From positions 6,696,001 to 6,760,000 of the forward strand of contig JAGYVD010000001.1 of assembly GCA_021209875.1 (NCBI GenBank): a DNA stretch of 64,000 nucleotides, written 5' to 3'. Below are positions 1 to 9,996 of the stretch, piece after piece. Both the position numbers and the translations under genes were made by a program. The notes under the pieces were generated by a model, which was given only the letters and a program-made list of their open reading frames with translations, made no database searches and was not told where the DNA came from. The stretch is from Rosellinia necatrix. Its lineage: Eukaryota > Ascomycota > Sordariomycetes > Xylariales > Xylariaceae. Each line of letters begins with the position of its first letter. Position 1 is the first letter of the stretch.

Positions 1-1288
1 GAAAGCGGAGGGATTGGTCTAATCTGGGCGCTATCTGGTTTTTGTGCCGATTTTAAGAGTAAAGGAGGGTTTGGCGTTGTACAGAGCTATTGAGCTCAAC
101 AATTTCGGTGCGGTCGACTGGCTCCTACAAAAAGGGGTGCATATCAACAGCTGTCAAATGTATGTGGCTCACTCCACACCTCCGGATATATATTGTACTG
201 GATATCCCAGGTCCTTTGATCGGACTCTCTGACTTATTCTATACCTTGCATACACACACACTTAACATCATGATGATCCACTTCTCTTGACAACAGCTTA
301 TGGGACCCCGATGTGGATGAATCGTATACGATTATTGGACAAGCTGTTTTGTGCGACGTCGTGAGAAGCGAGATACTGCAACACTTATTCCTCTCAAACG
401 CGGTGCTGAAAGCGAATCCCATGGATACCGGAGTGCAGCAACTTGTGTGTCCAGTCAACTACTCTGGTATTTCGAAGCTCCCAGACGCGTTTAATATCTT
501 GTCCGTTCTCTTACGCTCTGCGACAGGAACCGATGACAGGCCAGAAGTCGGCACGTATAATTTAACTTCTTTATTAGATAACAACCCTTCATGCCATGAG
601 GAAATCGAATTTCTAGATCTTATTATCGATCTTTTTAGAGATCACAAGATTCCATTTAGCCAAGACGGTGTACTAACTGTTTTGATACAAATGGGCGGTC
701 CGGGAGAGTGTATACAACGTGCCCTCGACAGAGCACCCGATGTTAACACCTATTGCAATGTGTGTAACGACGAATGTTCATACAGTACCATACCCATTCA
801 GGCAGCAGCCCAAGTTGGTTCCATTCAATTGGTAGAATTCCTGATACAACGAGGTGCGGAAGTGAACCAACCTGCGAAGGGGCACATGGGCCAGACAGCT
901 CTTCAAACTGCGTGCGAGCAAGGCCAATTATGATTTGGTCGAATTATTGATTAATAATGGCGCTGACGTCAATGCCCCCCCTGCCTCGGATAGCGGTGCC
1001 ACGGCTTTCCAATTCGCCGCCATGGAGGGGGGCGTCAGGCTTGCTCTCCTCTTACTCAAACATGGGGCGGATATCAATGCGCCGCCTGCAAAGTTTGGTG
1101 GCAAATGTGCTCTTGATGGAGCGGTCTTGTTTGGTCGGATTGACATGGTACAGTACCTTTTGAGAATTGGGGCCCTCAGGTACGAAAAAGAGGAGGCGGG
1201 TACGGATTCTGGAGATACCACAAGCGGGCTAAACGACCGCGAGTTGGAGAACCTACTTGGTATTGGGGAGGAGATATCTTTTGAATAA
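1..1288 (+). pseudogene. Ankyrin-repeat protein, 5'-truncated by window edge and frame-broken
   Basis: The C-terminal part of an ankyrin-repeat protein. Repeat units are visible around 70-159 (ALYRAIELNNFGAVDWLLQKG), 790-930 (IQAAAQVGSIQLVEFLIQRG) and 935-1180 (LVELLINNGADVNAP, then LLLLKHGADINAPP). An intron at 160-296 (GTATGT...CAG) joins the first two coding blocks exactly in frame. Near 925 one extra C shifts the frame: the upstream block stops at 931-933, while the downstream block continues the repeat as GNYDLVELL one frame over. The break sits inside a conserved repeat, so it looks like a real mutation or a sequence error and not an intron. The 5' end probably lies outside the window. 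Ankyrin domains mediate protein binding and in fungi often form the sensor part of NLR-like proteins. No effector domain is visible here. Confidence 0.75.
160..296 (+). other. Intron in the ankyrin gene
   Basis: Donor GTATGT at 160 and acceptor AACAG at 292-296. Removing it joins an AT dinucleotide to C (Ile codon) and keeps the ankyrin reading frame open through TTA TGG GAC. The intron is 137 bp. Confidence 0.7.
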
Positions 1289-2658
1289 ATACTAATGCCG
1301 AGTGAGGTGAATCGTCGCATGAGTTACGGTTATAATTCTATAAAGGGGTCAGAATGATATGCCCGCACAATCACTCGTTGGATCTTACAACTTAGATACC
1401 ACCTCACAACATGGCGCTGTATGACGGAATGTGTACCGCCTCCTTATGCACGACTCGCAGACAAAAATTGATTTTCAATTGCGCTGGTCGTCCAAGTTCC
1501 GCGACGAATATTAATTATTGATGCCGAGCAGTTGACCAGCACCGCTCTAGAGTCGGAGGTTTTTACAATCTGAAAACGGGGATTTGCCTGCTCCTTGCGC
1601 CCTCTACTTCATGAGTAGCGTTTACTTCGCGAATACTGGCTTGGGGGGTTTGTCATATGTTGATTCCCTACAAACCAAGTAACACGGTAAGTGCAAACAA
1701 CTGGGGGTGTCATATGGAGACTGTCCAGAGTGAGGTCAGCTGGGTCGCGAGTAGTAATAGCTGAGTATTATAGGGGTAGGGTCAATATCATTGATTCCGA
1801 GGCCTACCATCTCAGGTGGGAGGCCTTCAGTCCTTATATACACCAACATGCCTCTAGAGCTACACACTTAACCCATCATCATCATCTGGTATCTGGTAGG
1901 ATTACAATCCTTGGCCCTCTGGAACTGGGAACTTTCCAGTCCTCTGGAATCTCACAGCTGCTCGGGTCGTTGTGTGGCTGTGTGGCTGTGTGGCTAAGCA
2001 AATGGCATGGCCAGATGGATCTTATCAAAAGCGGACTTTTAGCCAACCAGAGGAGCTAAAAATGCCAAGGTCATTGATTAGCTTATTCGGGAACGCTAAC
2101 CTATTCCGCTCTCTCCTTTTCGACCTTATACCATTGTTCTATACGGAACATTGAGGGTTTCGGCTTTCATTACGTCGCAATGCATGAAGCGTCGGACCAA
2201 ACAAGGGCATTCCTTGTACCTTATACCTGCATACCGTTGCATACCTCTGTATCTATTTTGGGCAGTTAGCGAAGACAGGGGTGATGATAGCAATTCTACG
2301 TTGCTGTTTGGCGGGAGAGTTGCTGCGATGGGTGATGAACGAAGAAAAGTGCATGTTGTGTTACGGTCTACATACCTGCTGTCATTCTATTGTGTTTTGT
2401 GGTGATCGTCATGTGGAATGGCCGGGATGGGAGGGTGCGAGTTGTCAGTCGCTAACTATTGGTAAGCCCTTTTTATCAGGTCCATGGGCGACCGATGGCT
2501 GTTGTATGGGGCTACTGTACCAAAACGACATCGGTTTGCTTGGCATCGCGCTGTTAGTGACTTGCTATCTACGGAAAATAAAATTAAGGGAGGGTTTTCC
2601 TTAAGTCAAGATCAAGAACCCCTACTCTTCCCTCCCGCCGGTGAGATAGCATTTGTAG
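1289..2658. other. Intergenic region holding dispersed-repeat copy A
   Basis: No convincing gene is seen. The stretch contains repeat copy A (1707-1866), a short GTGTGGCT triplication at 1971-1995, and moderately AT-rich unique sequence. Open frames here are short and have no recognisable domain. Confidence 0.5.
1707..1866 (+). repeat. Dispersed repeat family, copy A
   Basis: Matches three other places in the window (7232-7459 minus, 25357-25584 plus, 49697-49926 plus). Shared blocks include AGTGAGGTC, TATAGGGGTAGGG, CAATATCATTGATTCC and AGGCCTTCAGTCCTTATATA. This copy loses similarity just after AGAGCTAC, so it lacks the terminal hairpin seen in the other three. It has no coding capacity. 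Confidence 0.85.
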
Positions 2659-2743
2659 GAATACCAGAATCAGGGAAATACCAGAATCGGGGAAATTCCA
2701 GAATCAGGGAAATACCGGAATCAGGGAAATACCAGAGTCGGGG
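2659..2743 (+). repeat. 17-bp tandem repeat, five units
   Basis: Five contiguous 17-bp units with consensus AAATACCAGAATCAGGG (2659-2675, 2676-2692, 2693-2709, 2710-2726, 2727-2743), each with 0-3 substitutions. It lies directly upstream of the cation exchanger start codon, so it falls in that gene's leader or promoter. Confidence 0.9.
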
Positions 2744-2806
2744 CATAGAGCAGAACCAGGACCGACCGGACGGACTCGTCTCGAGTCTCTCGACACAGTC
2801 GCCCAT

Positions 2807-3624
2807 ATGGTCGCCGACTGGGATGCCGGAGCCGATGCTCAGCCCAGCCGCTTCTCCCTAGCCCTGAGTGATACGGACGACACGGCCTCCACGCAGAACA
2901 CCGAACGGACCCTGACCGGCCACAGCGACTACCACCCTCTCGTGCAAACCCAGCGTCTGCGGAGGGCCGCTAGGGACGCTACGCGCTACCAGAGCCGGTT
3001 CCTAAACTTCATCAGTAAGCAGCCAACACGAGCGTCCAGGACCTCCCTCCATTGGGCCGGCCGGCCGGCTGGCTTTTGTCGCCTGTCTCTCTCTCTCTCT
3101 CTTCCTCTCCATCTCTCTCTCTCTTTGCCTCTCTATCCCTGTCTGTCTGTCTGTCTGTCTATCCCTCTGCCAATCTACCGATGAATGAACTGCTGTTGAT
3201 GACCGGTTGGCTTCGCTGTAGGACGTGTGTGCGTGCGGCTGGTGTCGCGCCGTCTCTGGCGCGATGAGGCACAGGAACGCCCCGTCTCACCCTCACACAC
3301 CTTGCTGCGGGACGACGCTGGCGTCCTGTCCTTTCGGCGGTCCCTGAGATACATGTTTTTCTCCTCCTACATCGATTACTTGATCGTCTTTGTGCCGCTG
3401 GGCATTGCCACGTACTATCTGGAGTCGCCCCGCTCCGTCGTCTTCACCACCAACGCCATCGCCATCGTGCCGCTGTCCAACATCCTGGCACATGCCACCG
3501 AATGCATCGCCGCAGATCTCGGCGATGCCGTCGGCGCCCTGATGAACATAAGTTTCGGCAATCTTGTAGAGATCATTATGTTCTTTGCAGCCTTGCGGCG
3601 TAAGCGTGCTCTCATAGACACTCA

Positions 3625-3710
<86 letters not shown>

Positions 3711-5439
3711 GCCCGCTATGAACGGGTGATGCATCATCGAGTTCTAACCCGAACAATGTGCCGTTACTGACATTTGCTGACATTCACCCCGAGTGTAGAT
3801 AATCATATCCGCGTAGTGAAAAGCGCGCTCGTGGGCTCCATCCTAGTTAATCTCCTACTAATCCTAGGGTCCTCCATCATCGCCGCTGAGTTCCAGCCGG
3901 CCGACCTTGTATATGATATGAACAATGCCCAAGCTTTAGCGTGTCTGCTCTCCTTGTCGGTATTTTCCATTCTGATTCCCGTAAGCGGCACACACACAAC
4001 ACACGTGCATCGGTTGCGATGAGCACGTTGCTACCTGATTTAGCGCATTCGCCGGCTGACCTTCGCCCTCTCCTAGATGGCCTTTCACTTTACATTCAAG
4101 CATGAACCTGAACGCGAGCAGGCCGTCCGGGCACTGAGCAGGGCATCCGCCGTCATCCTGCTCATCGTCTACTTCGTTTACCTGGCCTTCCTTCTCCTGC
4201 CGAGGCGACCAAGTGCAATCCTTGACGAGGAGGTGAGTAATGACCAAATGAATGAATCAACGCCATCTGACTGCCCACCCACTCCACCCCACGAAGCACA
4301 GGACGGGCGACACAGAAACTGACCAATCTCCGCAGCGACACGCCCCGCCGCGGCAACCGGAGGACCTGCGCGCGCAGCCGCTGTCGCGCACGATGAAGTT
4401 CGCGGACGCGCGCGTGACGGGGCCGCCGCCCGCCCGCTCCGCGCGCCAGGGGAACCTGGACGGCAGCCTGTGGGAGTACACGGAGGAGGACGAGGACGAC
4501 GGCGCCGCTACTACTACTACTACCAATCCCCACGACAACCGGCGCCGGTCCACGTCGCAGCCGCTGGGCCACGACAACGTGCAGAGGTGGATGAAGAGCG
4601 GCTCGGGCGGCGGCGGCGGCGGTGGAGGCGGAGGCGGAGGCGGAGGCGCCCCGCACCGCGAGCGCGGGGCGCGCCCGTACTCGCGGCACGGCCCGAGCTT
4701 GAGCCAGAGCTCGCTGGGGACGACGCGGTCGCTGCGGGGGAACGACATCGTCGAGCGGTACAGCGACGGCGGCGGCGGCGGCGGTTGCGGGCCCAACGGT
4801 GCCAGGCCGTACTCGTCGTTCCACATCGTGGAGCCGAACAACGAGGTCGTGGCGATGCTGGAGCCGGGCAGCGGCGGCGGGAAGGTCAGCCGGCCGGCGG
4901 CGATGGTGGCGCTGACGGCGTCGACATTCTTCACCGCGATCTGCGCCGAGTTCCTCGTGGACACGATCGGGTTCGTGATCCGGTCGAGCGGGCTGACGCA
5001 GTCGTTCATCGGGCTCATCATCCTGTCCGTGGTCGGCAACGCGGCCGAGTACATCACGGGCGTGCGCGTCGCGGCCCGCGGCAAGCTCGACCTCGCCATC
5101 GGCGTCTCCTTCGGCTCCTCCATCCAGATCGCCCTCTTCGTCAGCCCCCTCACCGTCATCGGCGGCTGGTTCATGGGCAAGGACATGACCCTCTACATGG
5201 GCGTCTTCGAGACCACCGCCCTCGTCGGCGCCGCCATCCTCGTCAACTTCCTCATGTCCAACGGGAAGACAAACTACCTCGAGGGCACCTTGTTATGCGC
5301 CTGTTACGTCATTACTGGGTAAGCTCCCCCCTCTCTCTGTCATTTTTTTGTTCCATTGTTATGATGTCGATCTATCTTTTTTTTTTCTTTTTTTTTTCGC
5401 TAAACTATGTTTAGGATCGGGTCATACTTAATCCCTTAA
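2807..5439 (+). CDS. Ca2+/H+ exchanger (CaCA superfamily, CAX type), six exons
   Basis: Membrane antiporter expected to load Ca2+ (or Mn2+) into the vacuole or another acidic compartment in exchange for protons. Exons: 2807-3014, 3222-3599, 3799-3980, 4077-4232, 4336-5318, 5415-5439. All phases fit and give 643 aa. Two CaCA repeats are visible. The first contains LMNISFGNLVEIIMFF and then RVVKSALVGSILVNLLLILG. The second contains VVGNAAEYITGVRVAARGK and GVSFGSSIQIALFVSPL. Between the halves lies a hydrophilic loop of about 180 residues with a run of about 20 Gly (around 4602-4650), a Thr run and an acidic TEEDEDDG stretch. The last exon encodes only the tail after ITG (IGSYLIP). The start at ATG 2807 is the first Met of the open exon; an upstream start or 5' exon cannot be excluded. 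Introns 1 and 2 are filled with microsatellites. The family call is secure; organelle and ion preference are inferred. Confidence 0.92.
3015..3221 (+). repeat. CAX intron 1 with CT and TGTC microsatellites
   Basis: GTAAGC donor, GTAG acceptor, 207 bp. It is rich in CT dinucleotides and contains several consecutive TGTC units around 3140-3165. It sits inside a coding gene, so length variation would affect the intron and not the protein. Confidence 0.85.
3600..3798 (+). repeat. CAX intron 2 with CA/CT microsatellite
   Basis: GTAAGC donor and GTGTAG acceptor, 199 bp. It contains an uninterrupted CA run followed by a long CT run (about 3628-3706). Confidence 0.85.
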
Positions 5440-8400
5440 CATATCAGATCTGGGGGGCCGAATATAATTGGAACGAGTCAGCAGATTAATCGAAGCATGG
5501 AACGGATTAAGCGGCGATATAGAGGTGTCTGGGTTGCCATTGCTTTGCTGTAAGCGTATTTAAAGGGCATTGTTATCTTAGTCGGCGCGGCGGAATGGGT
5601 CCATCAATCATAGAGCGAGGGGTTATATGGTATATATTCTATTATATACCAATCTGGGTCGATTCCGACTCGGCTCACGATATACTCACGATTCGTCCGC
5701 GGGCCGCCTTTAATCAATTGTAAACATACGGTGTCCGGGCGGCGGGGGGAGGGCTATCACCCAAATTACTTCACATACTCGCTCTTCGCCTTCGCCTCCA
5801 CCTCACACATAACCCTTTTTCCAACGAATTACAGACACCCCACTGCTTGTGAATGAAGTGAAGATGATTCTCTGTTCACCGCAAAATACTTTTTTTTTTT
5901 TTTCGCCACCCCCTCGCTACCAGCGACGGGGACAACACTAAACAGGTAAGCGACGCGCGCCAAGGCCAGATTCCAATGATGCAATACCGATGTCCGAAAG
6001 AGGAGGGAAGAACGGCCGTCTATGGTAGTCCCGTACCCTCGCCGGCATACATGCTCGACGCCCTGGCGGGCGATCCAGCGCTTAGGGGCGCAGTTCGCAT
6101 TGCCCAATCGAGGCACTTGCAGACATTCACCGTTGTCCACCGTGTGAGGGTGGATACGGCTCAGTTCTCAGTCCCCAATTCTCTTATCATCTTAAAGCAT
6201 GCGTGGATGATTCACTACGAAGAACGGCATCGTGTTGATTGCAATAGTTGGCGCGTCAGAATGTGGGATGCCATCCACTCGACGAGCCCCTAGTGTATCC
6301 CACCTACGCCGCGTAACCATCCATCACTACACTAGGATATGGTTTTGTCTATCCCAAGACCTCATTTGGGCCATACGCAGACCTGATCTCATAATTCCCA
6401 CTGTTGGCGGGGCCGGCGGGGATGCCCTCGTGCTCATGTTGCCCGATTGCTTCCTCGTCAGCTTCCGCATACTCTCGTCGTTCGGTGCGCTTCCCGAGAC
6501 AGCACGACACGTATTGGCCCAGACGATGTGCGGCCTCGGAGGAGATCCGGGAACAACGATTTACCTAGTCTCAGCCGCTTGGTGGGCTCCTATTAGTCTG
6601 TTTTCAGCCCCTCTGGGAAGTAAATACGATTCGCTGACAAACTCAACCTGAGCAGTCGGGTGACGTATCATGCCTATCGGGACATCATGCGCATATGAGC
6701 ATTGGCCATCGTCTCCACATAGTTCCTGGAACGATCCCAGATGGCTCTCCGAAACAGGGGTCACCTATGTATGGTATGCAGCACGAGACCGTTAACGTCG
6801 TCAAGCACGTTAAGTATTCTCCACACCCCTCCGCGGCCCAGGACGTAAAAGATGGAAGGGTAAATGTTGGTTCAATGTAGAGATAGATCTCACTTACAGG
6901 TTATCAGGTTATCCTGAACTTAATAAACAAATTGAAGCAATATTTTTGATGAGTTTATATAAGGCTATTTTCATTTATTTATTTGTTCATTAGGGACCAA
7001 AGTGGAAAATGATCCTCGCCTTTTTGGATAAAATAATAAGAATGATAATACTGTGTCAGTTGACCACCCAAAAGCAAACCCCTAGTAAAAAGTGATATGT
7101 TTGTACGATAAGAAATCTACAAATAAAAAACAAAGGAACAGGGAAGGGATTGTCTCGTCGAATTTCGCCAAAGCGTTGTCCGTATAGATCGGCCTAAAGA
7201 GCCCGGCCTACATGGAACAAGCCAGTGCAAGGCGTAATGGTGTCAGGCAAATGGATCACATAGCGAGGCACCAGCTACCCTAGGGTGTAGCTCTAAGGGC
7301 ATAATTGCGTATATAAGGACTGAAGGCCTCCCACCTAGATGGTAGGCCCAGGAATCAATGATATTAAGCCCTACCCCTATACTTGGCTATCTACCTGCTA
7401 CCCAGCTGCTACCTCATAGTGACTAGACCTCACTCTGGGCAATCCCAACATGACAAATGGGTACCTAGATCTCCGGAATTCTTTCTTGTCTTTCTATCAA
7501 AAGCACAAGACCTCTCGGCTGCCCACATGCTCCCCCCGAGGACGGCCGTTGCATACTTCGAAGGGATCTTTGCAATTTGAACCCTGACTTGACCCCCACG
7601 ACTTCGACCTCGACTGCATTAAAATGCATCCCAGCTGTCTTTTTGTACTTGTAACACAGCGTAAACCAGTTAAAAAAGCCCCGTACTCAAGTTACATATA
7701 GTCCCCTCGTTGTGACCATGACGATGAGTGATAGAGCACGTCACTGGCGACGATTCAGTGTGTGCCGTGGGTCGAGTGCTCCAATTTTCAAAAGTTCACC
7801 GAATACATCTTGGTCGAGGCCATAGGTACATCAGATCCTTTACATGGTAATGCCGACCTATCAGCTCGCGAGACCCTCAGTCAACTCTCTGGAGTGGCCG
7901 CCCGTGTATCTCGCTGTGCCGATCCCGCGTCGCTTGGTAGATCCCCACTCACTGTCGAGTCGTAACAGGAAGCGTTCGATTGTTTGTGACCGGAGCTTGC
8001 CGCCCCGGCCACGAGCAACGCAGCCCGGTAACTAGATCAGTGACCAGAACTGGATCGCCGAAACGACAATACAGCCAGAGTATTGAACCATGATTTTGCC
8101 TAGAGTAGGCTGCCCGCGAGGGGGTTCGCCATGTTTCACAGCTATACACTTGTGTCTCTTTTCATTGGCTGCAATAGGTACTTAGATCATTCCCGAGGCT
8201 AGTCAGTCACCAATATATATTATGTACGCAGAATAGAGGTGACGTGGCATTCTAAACGATAAAGAGAGGTGTAGGAAAGTAGCATTCTAGTCGCTCCTCC
8301 TTTTTGGCGTTTCAAAAAATCGTGACAGGTAGTTGTGGAACATGCTCATCGTCTGCTAATTCGCCGCCCTGTTGGACCATGATTCGGCGGAACCCGGGGA

Positions 8401-9003
8401 CGTACAAACTCGGCATGTGATCCTCGGGTGGCGTTACCGTGTATTCATACTAACAGTTGGTATCCTTGTTGGGGGTGTACACAAGAGCTTAGGTTGTACA
8501 AGATGCTGCGAGAGCGGCGTCACTAGTCATACAGCAAACCACCCTGGACAGAAATTCATAGCACCCAAGAAGATTAGACACATAATTTGGGCTTAAAAAT
8601 GACTAGGATTGACCATGCTTCGTCTTCAGAACCTCTTAGATGGACTTGCGCTTTGCCTAAAGGCGACTTGTCAAGGGATATTCATTTTTGCATAGCTAAT
8701 CCTGGCTCACGAATGATATAACATGAAAACGTAAAAGTATGTACGGATTTAATCATCTTTGAGACAAAGTTATGTGAGATATCATAAGAGCGGTCTTTAA
8801 AAAACACGGGGAATCGCCTGCGCCCAAAAAGCATAGTTCCCCAGGATCTTGTGCAAAAGACAGTTGCCATTTACTCTTAAAAAGTGCATGAACCGAGAAG
8901 CCCGCGACTTCCCTTGCGTTTTGCTACTCAAAAGCTTTAACTCCCATTTAGCACTGCCTTAACAAGTTCATCTGTTCTAGGCATACTCTCCCCTCCTTGC
9001 GCC
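5440..9003. other. Gene-poor interval with dispersed-repeat copy B
   Basis: No supportable gene. Open frames at 5976-6293 and 6232-6651 carry no recognised motif and overlap antisense frames of similar length. The part from about 6890 to 7130 is AT-rich. Repeat copy B lies at 7232-7459. Confidence 0.5.
7232..7459 (-). repeat. Dispersed repeat family, copy B (inverted)
   Basis: Reverse-complement copy of the family. On the minus strand it begins with ATTTGTCATGTTGGGATTGC, shared with copy C, and runs through AGGCCTTCAGTCCTTATATA to a hairpin (AGCTACACCCTAGGGTAGCT) and GTGATCCATTTGCCTGACAC. Confidence 0.88.
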
Positions 9004-9996
9004 ATGGGTTCTCAATCAGTATCCGTTTCCACCGTGGCCACCTCTGCTGCGGCCGAGCCCTCCGAATTCGAAACCGCTAGGATTACGGTGTTGAGACAGC
9101 CCGGCCTGAAATCCGTAGGTTCAGGTGACATAGCAAATGTTTATGAGGTCGACGATGACATCGTTCTGAAGGCATGGAAGGTATTTGAAATTCCCAACAG
9201 CGACGCCTCCCGATTCGATAAAGCGGCCTACGCTGGGAATTCCATCACCAATTTTAATAGGATCAAAGATGAGCGGTTTGTGTATCGATTGCTTGAGCAG
9301 CGGCCGCATCCGAACATGGCCGAGACTATTGAGATTGATCTCCCGGAAGGCATTTATCTCCGAAAGTACCGACCGTTGTCAGAATTCAAGACGACTGGAC
9401 GCCAAGACCGAATTCACTGGTATCACGACATATTGTCTGGGCTGCTCCATCTGCACGGTTTCCGCATCGGGCATATGTGTCTGTGTGTGGATAATGTGCT
9501 TATTGATCCTCAGGGGCGAGCTGTGCTATGCGACTTCGCTAGCTCCGCGCCCTTCGGGGATCCCAACGAGGTCTTCCCCCGTCCAGACCATCTTCTTCCC
9601 GTTAATGGGTTCGCAAAGACTCTGTCGGACGTCTCAGATAGGTTCTCAATGGCGTCACTCATGTTCGAGATGGAAACCGGAACCGCGCCTATAGAATCCA
9701 CCGACAACAATGGAACTCGGGTTGTTCCCCAGGTTCACACTGGTCATGACGATATAGACTTGATTATCCGGAAGGCCTGGCACCAGGAGTACAGTTCAAC
9801 GGCCCAGATGCTGGAGGACATTGCATCTCTCCGCCAGGGACCACAGCGCACCTATGACTCTATGGCGTTCCCAGCGTCTAAAGATGCATTACGGGACCGC
9901 GTCAGAGAATGGAGGAAGACCCGAATGGAACAAAATGGTAATCTCCCCCCTGGGCAGATAGCGAGCAAACCGAAGAGAGCTAACTTCATTTCGTAG
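9004..9996 (+). CDS. Kinase-fold protein, probable pseudokinase
   Basis: A single-exon protein of 330 aa with the outline of a protein kinase domain. A Gly-rich loop like GSGDIANVYE is at residues 39-48, followed by a candidate ATP-anchoring Lys (K56 in VLKAW). A helix-C-like segment RFVYRLLEQ follows. The catalytic loop reads GHMCLCVDNVLID (156-168): His157 and Asn164 are kept, but the HRD Asp is replaced by Cys159. The metal-binding DFG reads DFA (177-179). Loss of the HRD Asp argues against normal phosphotransfer, although nucleotide binding or a scaffold role remains possible. The C-terminal tail (after about 285) is basic and low in complexity. The ATG at 9004 is preceded by a CT-rich leader ending GCGCC. 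It is isolated in a gene-poor stretch. Related kinase-like proteins are common in Pezizomycotina, usually as expanded accessory families. Confidence 0.8.
   Translation: MGSQSVSVSTVATSAAAEPSEFETARITVLRQPGLKSVGSGDIANVYEVDDDIVLKAWKVFEIPNSDASRFDKAAYAGNSITNFNRIKDERFVYRLLEQRPHPNMAETIEIDLPEGIYLRKYRPLSEFKTTGRQDRIHWYHDILSGLLHLHGFRIGHMCLCVDNVLIDPQGRAVLCDFASSAPFGDPNEVFPRPDHLLPVNGFAKTLSDVSDRFSMASLMFEMETGTAPIESTDNNGTRVVPQVHTGHDDIDLIIRKAWHQEYSSTAQMLEDIASLRQGPQRTYDSMAFPASKDALRDRVREWRKTRMEQNGNLPPGQIASKPKRANFIS

Noticed and set aside
4162..5414. Three long frames overlapping the exchanger (4162-4824 minus, 4257-5186 minus, 4470-5414 plus)
   Set aside because: They are shadows of GC-rich exon 5, with Arg/Pro/Ala-biased translations. 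The exchanger frame carries the CaCA motifs.
6232..6651. 139-codon plus frame
   Set aside because: No motif, no splice support, and the opposite strand has similarly protein-like stretches.
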